Shown here: positions 1 to 6,089 of the stretch, one piece after another
Layout of the letters: every line of letters starts with the position of its first letter
How positions within the stretch are numbered: the stretch's first letter is position 1
Assembly: GCA_050186055.1 (NCBI GenBank)
Contig: JBFWYV010000198.1
Coordinates: forward strand, 1-9,647
Direction: 5' to 3'
DNA: 9,647 nt
Source: CAMDPA01 sp050186055
GTDB lineage: Bacteria; Pseudomonadota; Alphaproteobacteria; Rhizobiales; Hyphomicrobiaceae
Position numbers and translations under genes: made by a program
The notes under the pieces: generated by a model
The model's input: the letters and a program-made list of their open reading frames with translations, nothing else
Databases searched by the model: none
Told to the model about the DNA's origin: nothing

Positions 1-200
1 CAATTCTCATCGCGATGCTGGTCGAGCAGCCGCGCCTCGCGCTCCCCCAGCCTACGCGCCGCGTCGCGCACGGGCAGGTCGTTGACCAGCAGTTCATCCC
101 GTTGCCAGTCCGAGAAGTCCACGACGATGGCTGCGTAAAGAGCGTCGGTGACGTAGTGAGACGAACGGGCGGGATCAGAGGTCGTCGCAGGGGCGGACAT
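1..200 (-). CDS. Hypothetical protein, 5' part only (runs off left edge)
   Basis: About 66 codons are open from an ATG at 198-200 to the left edge of the window, read on the minus strand. Codons end mostly in G or C, as in the clear genes nearby. The N-terminus starts MSAPATTSDPARSSHY and continues into a mixed charged/hydrophobic stretch containing the words VVDFSDWQRDELL and LGEREARLLDQHRDEN, which looks like a soluble, partly helical protein. A GAGAG Shine-Dalgarno-like word lies six bases before the ATG, which decided this start. The frame stays open upstream to another ATG at 309-311, which would add an Ala/Pro-rich 37-residue extension; I consider that less likely. I do not recognise the family, and the gene is cut by the window. 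It is divergent from the exported-protein gene at 460. Confidence 0.5.
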   Translation of the reverse strand, partial: MSAPATTSDPARSSHYVTDALYAAIVVDFSDWQRDELLVNDLPVRDAARRLGEREARLLDQHRDEN

Positions 201-459
201 GGCGGTCTCTCGTGGCGAGGCAATGCCCGCATGATCGCCGGACAGGACGGCTGGCGCAACCGGTGCCGTGCCTTTAGCTGCATTCGCCGCCAGGCACGCC
301 GGAGCACGCATCGCGGCGATCTCGGCCTGGCTGTGTTAATCGTACTGACAGCTTGCGCGGGTTTTCGATGTCTCTTGCCCTCAATTTCGGCCTGCTGTCG
401 GCGTCATAGTGCGTGGCGGCGCCCGCCCGGTGTCCTGCGCCGGTAAGATGGAGACCTTG

Positions 460-831
460 ATGGCATACTCGAAGTCGATCGTTCTGGCCTGCGCAGCGGG
501 ATTGAGCGTACTTGCAGCACACAAGGCGCAGGCACAGCCGTTGGCCGAGAGCGCCGCAAGGCCGATCACGGTATCGGTGAACTACAACATCAACCTGCCA
601 TTGCGGCAGATGGATGCCGCAGCGCAAACGCGCGCCATGGAGTCGGGCCGCAAGATGCTGTACCGAATGGCGGTGAGCGAGTGTGCCGTCATGCTGCAGA
701 CGATCGCGACCAGATGCGCGCTGTCGAAGCTGAACGTGCAGAGCAACCTGTCACGCACGCAGTCGGCGCAAACGACGATCCGCCTTTCAGCAAGCGCGCA
801 ATATTCCGTCGGTCTCAAGCCCGGCAATTGA
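460..831 (+). CDS. Small exported protein of unknown function
   Basis: This gene encodes a 123-residue protein. The start at 460 is chosen because GGAG at 450-453 lies six bases upstream and because it places a normal signal peptide at the N-terminus: MAYSKS, then a hydrophobic core IVLACAAGLSVLAA, then a likely cleavage after AQA near residue 23. A GTG at 409 and an ATG at 448 are in-frame alternatives. The mature part has a beta-like segment (ITVSVNYNINLPL), a helix rich in Ala/Met/Arg with one Cys (SECAVML), a second Cys fourteen residues on (ATRCALSKLNV), and a Ser/Thr/Gln-rich beta-like end. The two cysteines could form a disulfide in the periplasm. No catalytic motif is visible. The general plan of signal peptide, short beta strand and Cys-pair helix resembles small periplasmic proteins common in Alphaproteobacteria, such as UrcA-like ones, but I cannot assign a family. 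No neighbour suggests a job. Confidence 0.7.
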   Translation: MAYSKSIVLACAAGLSVLAAHKAQAQPLAESAARPITVSVNYNINLPLRQMDAAAQTRAMESGRKMLYRMAVSECAVMLQTIATRCALSKLNVQSNLSRTQSAQTTIRLSASAQYSVGLKPGN

Positions 832-935
832 CGTCGCGGCCCCGTGAGCAGGTGACGACTAACACCCGCGCCGTTCGTCGACAATCCGGCCTCGATCGTG
901 CCCGGGGTCAGTAACGGGGTCTTGCAACGGACCCG

Positions 936-1014
936 GCTAAAGCGTCTTTGGACCTTGAATGCGACTTCGAGATCGACCCAGGCGTGGGTCGCATTTCAGA
1001 TCCGACGCTTTAGC
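936..1014. repeat. Long imperfect palindrome at the 3' end of ribF
   Basis: The outer arms are perfect 11-base inverted copies: gctaaagcgtc at 936-946 and gacgctttagc at 1004-1014. Inside them, aatgcgac (958-965) pairs with gtcgcatt (988-995), and ggacctt/ggatct-like segments between the arms also pair approximately. At the centre cgaccca (974-980) and tgggtcg (985-991) form an alternative perfect 7-bp hairpin with a GGCG loop. The ribF stop codon (1010-1012, minus strand) lies inside the right arm. No T-run follows, so this is not a textbook intrinsic terminator. Long intergenic palindromes with this build are known in rhizobia as dispersed elements (RIME-type). Assigning it to such a family is inference from shape only. 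Confidence 0.6.
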
Positions 1015-1978
1015 GCGAGCCCATGGCGTACCCGGCAGCGGATGGATCGTTGCGCGCCTCCTCCAGGAGCTGGCGCGCGCGCTCGCAATCGAGCTGCATC
1101 TGCGCCTTGAGCTCCTCCATGTCGCGGAACCGCTGGTCAGGCCGCACGAAGCCGATAAAGGACACCTCGATCTCCTGGCCGTAGATGTCTCCGTCGAAGT
1201 CGAACAGGAAGACCTCCAGCACCGGCGCGCCATTGTCGAATGTCGGCCTTTGACCGAAATAGGCTGCGCCGTCGATGTGCCTGCCGTCCACCACGACTTC
1301 GACCGCGAATATCCCATGGCCGAGCGCCGTGCCCGGCAGCAGCGTGATGTTCGCCGTCGGAAACCCCATGCCGGTGCCGCGCCTGGCGCCGCCGGTGACG
1401 AGTCCGTCGACGCGCCACCAATGTCCCAGCTCGTCGGCGGCGCCTCTGACATCGCCCGCGGACAGGCGCTCCCTGACGGCTGAGGAGGAGAACACCTCGC
1501 CGGCTTCCGCCACCGGTGCGATCACGGTGACTCCGAAGCTGCGCGCGGCTCCCAGTTCACGCATCGTATCCGGTGTGCCGGCCCGACCCTTCCCGAAGTA
1601 GAAATCGTAGCCGACCACGACATGACGTATCCCGAAGCCCTCGACCAGAATGCGGTCGGCGAAATCCGCCGGTGGAAGGTCCGCCAGCCGCTTGTCGAAT
1701 GGGATCACCGCCACGAAGTCGAGCTTCAACGCCTCCAGAAGACGCAGCTTCTGCTCGATCGGCGTCAAGGTGAACAGCGGCTCATCGGGCTTGAAGTAGA
1801 GGCGAGGGTGGGGTTCGAACACCATCACGCCGGCCGGTGCGCCGATGCTTCTGGCGTGCTCGCGCAGTTGCATGAGAAGCGCCTGATGCCCCCGATGCAC
1901 GCCGTCGAAGTTGCCGATGGCGAGGACGCTGCCGCGCAGCGCCTCGGGCACCGCATCGAATCCCTTGATGACCTTCAT
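1010..1978 (-). CDS. ribF: Bifunctional riboflavin kinase / FAD synthetase
   Basis: RibF phosphorylates riboflavin to FMN with ATP and then adenylylates FMN to FAD, in the cytosol. The 322-residue protein has the usual length and both domains. The N-terminal nucleotidyltransferase domain carries GNFDGVHRGH at residues 22-31, the class-defining ATP-binding loop of FAD synthetases, and the later FSSSAVRERL segment matches the usual ISST-R motif. The C-terminal flavokinase domain carries GTGMGFPTANI around residues 201-211, which contributes the PTAN signature, and later strands with FNFG-like and FDFDGDIYG elements. The start at 1978 fits the family's N-terminus (MKVIKGFDAVPEALRG), although no convincing Shine-Dalgarno precedes it. 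It lies 147 bases downstream of the MaoC-type gene on the same strand and may be co-transcribed with it. Its stop codon is inside the palindrome at 936-1014. No FMN riboswitch is visible upstream. Confidence 0.96.
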   Translation of the reverse strand: MKVIKGFDAVPEALRGSVLAIGNFDGVHRGHQALLMQLREHARSIGAPAGVMVFEPHPRLYFKPDEPLFTLTPIEQKLRLLEALKLDFVAVIPFDKRLADLPPADFADRILVEGFGIRHVVVGYDFYFGKGRAGTPDTMRELGAARSFGVTVIAPVAEAGEVFSSSAVRERLSAGDVRGAADELGHWWRVDGLVTGGARRGTGMGFPTANITLLPGTALGHGIFAVEVVVDGRHIDGAAYFGQRPTFDNGAPVLEVFLFDFDGDIYGQEIEVSFIGFVRPDQRFRDMEELKAQMQLDCERARQLLEEARNDPSAAGYAMGSR

Positions 1979-2125
1979 GTGCCGGCTGGTTCCACGTCAT
2001 TCACCCGACGGCCACTATCGCGGACCGCCAGCGTTGACATAGCGGCGGCGAAAGCTTCCGTGAAGTCCCACGCAGCAAAGCTTGGCAGCGATGGCGGAAT
2101 GCGGCCGTTGCGCTTGCAGGTTGCG

Positions 2126-2566
2126 TCAGCCGGTCGGCCGGGTCGGCACCATCAGCACCGCCTCGCCTTCGAGCACGGTCTTGTCGCCGACGGTGCACTG
2201 GCATTCGAAGCGAACGCGCCGCTTGGCCGGGATCATCTCGACGACCCGGACGCGGGCTGTGACCTGATCGCCGATCCGCACCGGCGCCCGGAAGTTCAAC
2301 GTCTGCGAGACATAGATGGCTCCGGGCCCCGGCATTTGGGTTCCGAACACGGCGGAGATGTAGCTTGCGGTCAGCATGCCATGCGCAATCCGTCCCTTGA
2401 AGATCGTCCGGGCCGCGTAGGCATCATCCAGATGAACGGGGTTCTTGTCGCCCGTCACCTCGGCGAAGGTGCGGATATCGGCATCCGTCACGACCCGCTG
2501 GCAATCGGCTTCCATGCCGATCTCCAGATCCTCCAGGAAGTAGGTCTTGCGCTCCATGATGGTCAT
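2126..2566 (-). CDS. MaoC-family (R)-specific enoyl-CoA hydratase-like protein
   Basis: This 146-residue hot-dog-fold protein is probably an (R)-specific enoyl-CoA hydratase of the PhaJ/MaoC type, adding water to a trans-2-enoyl-CoA. The catalytic dyad of the family is visible as Asp40 and His45 in TGDKNPVHLD, followed by the conserved GRIAHGML segment at about residues 58-65 and the later strand FRAPVRIGDQV that packs the hot-dog sheet. Its length is that of a single-domain enzyme. The start at 2566 is supported by AAGGA seven to eight bases upstream; Met4 (2557) is an alternative. It precedes ribF on the same strand. A link to riboflavin metabolism is not implied by the chemistry, and the pair probably reflects conserved gene order. 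The exact acyl-CoA substrate cannot be read from the sequence. Confidence 0.9.
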   Translation of the reverse strand: MTIMERKTYFLEDLEIGMEADCQRVVTDADIRTFAEVTGDKNPVHLDDAYAARTIFKGRIAHGMLTASYISAVFGTQMPGPGAIYVSQTLNFRAPVRIGDQVTARVRVVEMIPAKRRVRFECQCTVGDKTVLEGEAVLMVPTRPTG

Positions 2567-3170
2567 TGCGAGTTCCTTACTCCGGGCACCGCCTCGGTCG
2601 CGGCGCGTTGTAGATGTTGAGCATGGCTACGACCCCACTCGTTTGCGATGTCCTCCGGACGATTTGCGGTTCACGGTCTTCGCCCCCCGATGAACCAGAG
2701 CTGAATTGCTGCGCCTGACCCGCAAGCCACCGACTGTATCCATATCACCAGGGCCATCGTGGCAACTGTGCCGCGAGGAACCTGAAGCGCTTCACACTTC
2801 GCAGGAGCAGCATGAGAGCACCATGAAGGTCCTCGATTGCGCCACGGCGATGATCGCTTCTATTGAAACACAGTCAGTTGTCTTTCGTTTCAAGGCTGCC
2901 CCACTATACGGGCATCCCTCTTGATTCGCGCCGTCTGCGCTGCAACGCAACGATAGATTTTCGCGCCTGCAGTGATTGTGGCAGAATTGCATCATTTATC
3001 TTTCCGGCGAGCATCCGGCACCATCCCGGCAAACACCGCGCCAACGCCACCTCCACAGCACTTCAACTTTAACGCGACGGATGGACGCCCGAGAGATCTC
3101 GCTCGACACGCACCCGGATCGCACGAGCGCAGCCGCCGGCACGTTCCCTGCCGATTCCTGCAAGTTGGGC
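2567..3170. other. Long gene-poor intergenic stretch
   Basis: About 600 bases between the MaoC-type gene and the tRNA promoter hold no convincing gene on either strand. The longer open frames in this interval lack plausible ribosome binding sites and have a composition unlike coding sequence here (Arg/Ser/Pro/His-rich shadows). The centre, about 2850-3010, is visibly more AT-rich than the flanks. A 7-base inverted repeat ttgaaac (2863-2869) / gtttcaa (2887-2893) lies in it. The only small ORF worth a line is at 2823-2924, listed separately with low confidence. It could be the remains of a lost gene, but I see no recognisable protein fragment. Confidence 0.5.
2823..2924 (+). CDS. Possible 33-residue small protein (doubtful)
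   Basis: A 33-codon frame begins MKVLDCATAMIASIETQS and ends with TGA at 2922-2924. GAGAG at 2814-2818 lies four bases before the ATG, and a better AGGAG at 2803-2807 serves a four-codon frame (2812-2826) whose TGA overlaps this ATG in an ATGA junction. That arrangement would allow coupled translation but can easily arise by chance. The first part uses typical G/C-ending codons, the second part less so. There is no signal peptide or membrane segment. It is the best candidate in the 645-base gap, but support is thin. Confidence 0.22.
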   Translation: MKVLDCATAMIASIETQSVVFRFKAAPLYGHPS

Positions 3171-3200
3171 TTGACGGAACACCTGCCGAGCCCCCATAAC
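3171..3200 (+). promoter_or_regulatory. Sigma-70-type promoter for tRNA-Val
   Basis: A -35 box TTGACG at 3171-3176 is followed, after an 18-base spacer, by a -10 box CATAAC at 3195-3200. The predicted transcription start is near 3207, five bases before the mature tRNA 5' end at 3212. Position and strand fit a dedicated tRNA promoter. The boxes were read directly; activity is inferred. Confidence 0.55.
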
Positions 3201-3211
3201 CGCGCCACTTT

Positions 3212-3286
3212 GGGCGCGTAGCTCAGCGGTAGAGCACTACCTTGACATGGTAGGGGTCACAGGTTCGATCCCTGTCGCGCCCACCA
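3212..3286 (+). tRNA. tRNA-Val (anticodon GAC)
   Basis: The cloverleaf is complete. The acceptor stem GGGCGCG (3212-3218) pairs with CGCGCCC (3276-3282). The D-stem is GCTC/GAGC (3221-3224 / 3232-3235). The anticodon stem CTACC/GGTAG encloses the loop TTGACAT, with anticodon GAC at 3244-3246, reading valine GUC (and GUU). The T-stem ACAGG/CCTGT encloses TTCGATC. The discriminator is A3283, and the 3' CCA is encoded at 3284-3286. It is transcribed alone between its own promoter and a terminator-like hairpin. Confidence 0.97.
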
Positions 3287-3297
3287 GTTGCAGAGAT

Positions 3298-3334
3298 CCC
3301 GTGGCCCGGATGTTGGCCGCGCGGGGTTGTTTTG
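3298..3334 (+). terminator. Probable intrinsic terminator after tRNA-Val
   Basis: An imperfect GC-rich stem, cccg-ggcc (3298-3306) against ggcc-cggg (3315-3325) with a small internal bulge, is followed at once by the T-rich run ttgttttgt (3327-3334). It starts 12 bases after the tRNA CCA. Shape and position fit Rho-independent termination; the stem is not perfect. Confidence 0.5.
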
Positions 3335-3391
3335 TCGTTCCGGGTTGAGACAGCAATGGCTCGCCGGACCAGTTGAACGATCGGGCGAGAG

Positions 3392-3517
3392 ATGAAAGTC
3401 AGGAACTCATTGAAGTCGCTGCGGAGCCGCCACCGCGACAATAGGCTGGTCCGCCGCAAGGGCCGGGTTTACGTGATCAACAAGACCCAGAAGCGGTTCA
3501 AGGCGCGCCAGCGTTAA
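3392..3517 (+). CDS. rpmJ: 50S ribosomal protein L36 (cysteine-free form)
   Basis: This 41-residue, very basic protein begins MKVRNSLKSLRSRHRDNR and contains the family signature RRKGRVYVINKTQKRFKARQ. It is a component of the large ribosomal subunit bound to 23S rRNA. It contains no cysteine, so it is the zinc-independent C-minus (YkgO-like) form that is normal in Alphaproteobacteria. The ATG at 3392 is preceded by purine-rich GCGAGAG abutting the start, not a well-spaced Shine-Dalgarno. It stands alone 105 bases after tRNA-Val and outside any ribosomal protein operon, as is usual for rpmJ in this class. Confidence 0.95.
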   Translation: MKVRNSLKSLRSRHRDNRLVRRKGRVYVINKTQKRFKARQR

Positions 3518-3578
3518 GGCATCGAAGCCGGCCCATCGCAACGGTGGTGTACAGCCTCGCCTTCGACGTTGCCCGCCT

Positions 3579-3607
3579 TTGACGTCGACGGCCGCAGCAC
3601 CTATCTT
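3579..3607 (+). promoter_or_regulatory. Promoter of the TPR gene, implying a leaderless mRNA
   Basis: TTGACG at 3579-3584, a 17-base spacer, and TATCTT at 3602-3607 make a near-consensus sigma-70-type promoter. Seven bases after the -10 box lies the A of the ATG at 3615, so the predicted transcript starts at or within a base or two of the start codon. No Shine-Dalgarno is present, which agrees with leaderless translation. The boxes are seen; leaderlessness is inferred. Confidence 0.5.
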
Positions 3608-3614
3608 CACGGCC

Positions 3615-4352
3615 ATGCGTATCAAAGCTGCTTTTAGCGCTGCAGCCGCCCTCGTCCTCGCCGGTACGGCGCCTGCGGCAAGCCCCGCGTTCAGCCAGTC
3701 AGGCACTCCGCATGGCGACAGCCAGCGGCAGGAACGAGGGCAGGCAGCGCCGGACCCGCGCAATAAAGACAACGGCAGATCCGGCTCTGCCCCGCAGGCA
3801 AAAGCACCGCAGCCCATTCCGAAGTCTCTGCGTCGTCCTGGCGGCAGCTCGATCCCCGAGGGCGGCAGCCGGCGGGCGGCTCTCTTGCGCGAGCTCTACG
3901 CTCATCTGGCGACAACCTCCGACGAGACCGTCGCCCAGCGGACGGCAAACGCGATCCAGCAGGTCTGGAAGTCGGGAGCCAGCGATACCGTAACCTTGCT
4001 GGTTGCCCGCGCGGCCAAGGCAATCGACGACGACAAGAAGCTCGCCTTCGAGTTGCTCGGCCGCGCAATCGACGTTCAGCCGGACTACACCGAGGTTTTC
4101 TACAATCGTGCCATGTTGAACTATGCCGACGGCAACCTGATCGCGGCGGCTGGAGATCTGCGGCGGGTGCTGGCCTTGGACGAAAACCATTTCAAGGCGC
4201 TCGAATCGCTCGGCCAGATCTTCAAGGAGACGTCCCGCAAGAAAGCTGCGCTGGAGGTTTTTCGCCAGCTCTACCTCGTCTATCCGCTGCATTCCGGCGC
4301 CAAGGGAGCCGTCGAGGAGCTGAGCCGGGAGGTCGAGGGCCAGCCCTCCTGA
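3615..4352 (+). CDS. Exported tetratricopeptide-repeat protein
   Basis: This 245-residue protein starts with a signal peptide (MRIKAAFSAAAALVLAGTAPAASPAFSQ), so it is probably periplasmic. Residues about 28-85 are a low-complexity Gly/Ser/Gln/Arg/Pro-rich linker. The rest is helical and contains about two to three TPR-like units: a segment around LAFELLGRAIDVQPDYTEVFYNRAMLNY, then one around LIAAAGDLRRVLALDENHFKALESLGQ, then a third ending ALEVFRQLYLVYPLHSG. TPRs are protein-protein interaction scaffolds, so no enzymatic role is expected. The frame is open back to a TTG at 3579, but that lies in the -35 box, and the signal peptide argues for the ATG at 3615. It is monocistronic and follows rpmJ by 97 bases. 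The partner and process are unknown. Confidence 0.88.
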   Translation: MRIKAAFSAAAALVLAGTAPAASPAFSQSGTPHGDSQRQERGQAAPDPRNKDNGRSGSAPQAKAPQPIPKSLRRPGGSSIPEGGSRRAALLRELYAHLATTSDETVAQRTANAIQQVWKSGASDTVTLLVARAAKAIDDDKKLAFELLGRAIDVQPDYTEVFYNRAMLNYADGNLIAAAGDLRRVLALDENHFKALESLGQIFKETSRKKAALEVFRQLYLVYPLHSGAKGAVEELSREVEGQPS

Positions 4353-4406
4353 ACCGCATCGGACCACGTCGTCGCCGCTCACCCCTTAACACAGCGCCCT
4401 GACCCG

Positions 4407-4440
4407 CCGCAGGCATAGCTTGTCCTGCGGATTCCCGCAG
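4407..4440 (+). promoter_or_regulatory. Mutually exclusive hairpin segments upstream of the synthase gene
   Basis: Three short segments share one pairing sequence. ccgcagg (4407-4413) can pair with cctgcgg (4424-4430). The core of the latter, ctgcgg (4425-4430), can instead pair with ccgcag (4435-4440) across a 4-base loop. Only one hairpin can form at a time. It could be an end-of-transcript structure for the TPR gene (stop at 4352) or a regulatory switch. There is no T-run, and it lies upstream of the predicted promoter at 4469. Confidence 0.35.
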
Positions 4441-4452
4441 CCCGCCATCGAC

Positions 4453-4497
4453 GCCCGGCATTGCCGCCTTGTCGGGGAATGCCGGGCCGCATATGCT
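4453..4497 (+). promoter_or_regulatory. Putative promoter with a 10-bp inverted repeat (operator candidate)
   Basis: The perfect inverted repeat gcccggcatt (4453-4462) / aatgccgggc (4478-4487) encloses a 15-base loop. Overlapping it are a -35-like TTGTCG (4469-4474), a 17-base spacer, and a -10-like TATGCT (4492-4497). The left arm thus lies just upstream of -35 and the right arm inside the spacer, a common geometry for a repressor or dual regulator site. The predicted start near 4504 leaves a leader of about 92 bases. Alternatively the repeat is an RNA hairpin ending the upstream transcript. Confidence 0.35.
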
Positions 4498-4595
4498 CCC
4501 GTTCCGCACCGCCAAACGACTTCGCGCAACGGGAAGGCGCGGCCGGCAGTCCGTCACCCGTCCACCACACAACGCCGACAGGAGGAGATCCGCCG

Positions 4596-5828
4596 ATGGC
4601 CGACCGTTACTTCAAGGAGAACGAGTGGTGGGTCTGTCCGTACAATGACGCACCGGACGTGAAGGCAGCGCGCAACCTGCCGGCCAAGGTCGAGATTCAT
4701 GATGCCACACTGCGCGACGGCGAGCAGACGCCCGGCATCGTCATGGACGTCAGGGACAAGATCGAGATCGCCGAGAAGCTGGCCGAGGTCGGCATCGAGC
4801 GCATCGAGGCCGGTATGCCGGCGGTATCGGAGATGGACTTCGAGGCCATCCGGCAGATTTCCAGGCTTGGCCTGAAGTCCAGGATCTACAGCTTCGCCCG
4901 CGCCGTGAAGAGCGACATCGACAAGGCGCTGGAGTGCGGCTGTCACGGCGTCGTGGTCGAGGTGCCGATCGGCTACCCGAAGCTCAAGTACCAGTTCAAA
5001 TGGACCTGGGAAGACGTGCTGAGGAAAAGCGTCGACGTCGTGAACTACGCCAAGCAGCGCGGGCTTCACGTCGTGTTCTTCCCCTACGACACCACGCGGG
5101 CGCGCGAGGAGGACCTCACCAACCTGCTCACCCGCATGATGCAGGATGCGCCGCCGGATTCCGTCGGCGTCGTCGACACCATGGGCTGCATTCTCCCCGA
5201 CGCGATGAAGCACATGGTGCGCTGGGTCAACAAGCTGACCGGCCTGCCGGTCGAGGTCCACACCCACAACGATTTCGGCATGGCGGTCGCGACCGAGCTT
5301 GCCGGCGTCGAAGCTGGCGCGGTTTGCGTTCACTCCTGCGCCAACGGGCTTGGCGAGCGTACCGGCAACGCGGCTTTGGAAGAGCTGGCAGTCGCGCTGC
5401 ACGTCCTCTACGGCTACGACAAGCAGTACAATCTGGCCAAGCTGCCCGAGCTGGGCGAGGTCGTCCGCCGCATCTCCGGCGTTCCGATTGCCGCCAACAA
5501 GCCGATCCTCGGCGCACGCAACTTCACCCGCGAGTCCGGCATCGGCGTCGACCTCGTCGTGCGCGAGCCGCTCGCCATGTTCGGCACGCATCCCAAACTC
5601 ACGGGGCGCGAAGGCGACGTCGTGCTCGGCAAGAAAAGCGGCAAAGCCTCCATCACCTATACGCTGGAACGTCTCGGCATCGCGGAGCCGGACGATGCAG
5701 CCGTTGCCGAGATGCTCAAGCAGGTCAAGGACCTCGGCATCAGGAAGCGCGGCCTCGTCAGCGACGACGAGTTCCGGGGTATCGTGAAGGACGTCATGGG
5801 ATCGGCTGGTCGGGCCGCGGCCGAATGA
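4596..5828 (+). CDS. LeuA/homocitrate/citramalate synthase-like acyltransferase (DRE-TIM metallolyase)
   Basis: This 410-residue enzyme belongs to the family that condenses acetyl-CoA (or a related acyl-CoA) with a 2-oxo acid in an aldol-type reaction. The signature HDATLRDGEQTPG begins at residue 35; Arg40 and Asp41 are the expected catalytic and metal residues. The metal-binding HTHND is at residues 222-226, and HSCANGLGERTGN at 246-258 is the second family signature. Its length stops at the TIM barrel plus a short helical subdomain. The C-terminal LeuA allosteric domain of true 2-isopropylmalate synthases (usually over 500 residues) is absent. The substrate region is unusual: where LeuA has FIATSD/SP-H, this protein has VVVEVPIGYPKLKY, and FFPYDTTRAREE replaces the usual F-PEDA-R. 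A leucine-pathway role is therefore doubtful, and the oxo-acid substrate is unknown. GGAGGAG at 4581-4587 sets the ATG at 4596. The gene is preceded by an inverted-repeat control region. Confidence 0.88.
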   Translation: MADRYFKENEWWVCPYNDAPDVKAARNLPAKVEIHDATLRDGEQTPGIVMDVRDKIEIAEKLAEVGIERIEAGMPAVSEMDFEAIRQISRLGLKSRIYSFARAVKSDIDKALECGCHGVVVEVPIGYPKLKYQFKWTWEDVLRKSVDVVNYAKQRGLHVVFFPYDTTRAREEDLTNLLTRMMQDAPPDSVGVVDTMGCILPDAMKHMVRWVNKLTGLPVEVHTHNDFGMAVATELAGVEAGAVCVHSCANGLGERTGNAALEELAVALHVLYGYDKQYNLAKLPELGEVVRRISGVPIAANKPILGARNFTRESGIGVDLVVREPLAMFGTHPKLTGREGDVVLGKKSGKASITYTLERLGIAEPDDAAVAEMLKQVKDLGIRKRGLVSDDEFRGIVKDVMGSAGRAAAE

Positions 5829-6089
5829 GGTGAGCCTTCACCCTGTGCGGCTCAACGCCAGCCTTGACACTTGGCCGGGGGAAATCTGCGGGGTGCCGCC
5901 TCGCAACTTCGCGATCAACGGCCCGCCCGCCCAATCCGGACTGGCAGGCCGTTCAGTGTCGGCTTGCCGGGGCGGCAATACCGTCCGGCAAACGCCAGCA
6001 CGCCGTGCAAGCCTGGAAGGTGAAAGCGGCCGCCGCCGGTGCACAGCGTATCGGCGGCGATGGAACACGGCCGCTGGAGAGGAAGGGGA
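5829..6089 (+). promoter_or_regulatory. Spacer with inverted repeats before the reductase gene
   Basis: This 261-base spacer separates two plus-strand genes. Just after the synthase stop, ggtga-gcct-tcacc (5829-5842) forms a short 5-bp hairpin with no T-run. A TTGACA word (5864-5869) has no good -10 box at a normal distance. A perfect 7-bp inverted repeat, ttgccgg (5964-5970) / ccggcaa (5985-5991), follows; flanking ctggc (5941-5945) and gccag (5994-5998) can extend the pairing. The strong purine-rich ribosome binding site GGAGAGGA (6076-6083) belongs to the next gene. No gene is seen here. Confidence 0.35.

Noticed and set aside
15..446. 143-codon plus-strand frame at the left end
   Set aside because: Its product is Arg-rich and unstructured, and it lies antisense to the partial minus-strand gene, which has better codon use and a ribosome binding site.
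1979..2125. FMN riboswitch before ribF
   Set aside because: The 147-base spacer does not show the conserved multi-stem pattern of an FMN riboswitch, and I could not find its AGG/GGG-rich core words in order.
1622..2620. 332-codon plus-strand frame
   Set aside because: It is antisense across ribF and the MaoC gene, both of which have unmistakable family motifs. High-GC genes often leave long open antisense frames.
2577..2624. 15-codon minus-strand frame directly upstream of the MaoC gene, a possible leader peptide
   Set aside because: Its stop abuts the MaoC ribosome binding site, but it has only a weak GGGG upstream, no run of regulatory codons and no hairpin pair. Frames this short arise by chance.
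4554..5591. 345-codon minus-strand frame rich in Asp/His/Val
   Set aside because: It is antisense to the acyltransferase and has the composition expected from reading its codons backwards.
5864..5892. TTGACA as promoter of the reductase gene
   Set aside because: No acceptable -10 box occurs 16-18 bases downstream, so only the -35 word is present.
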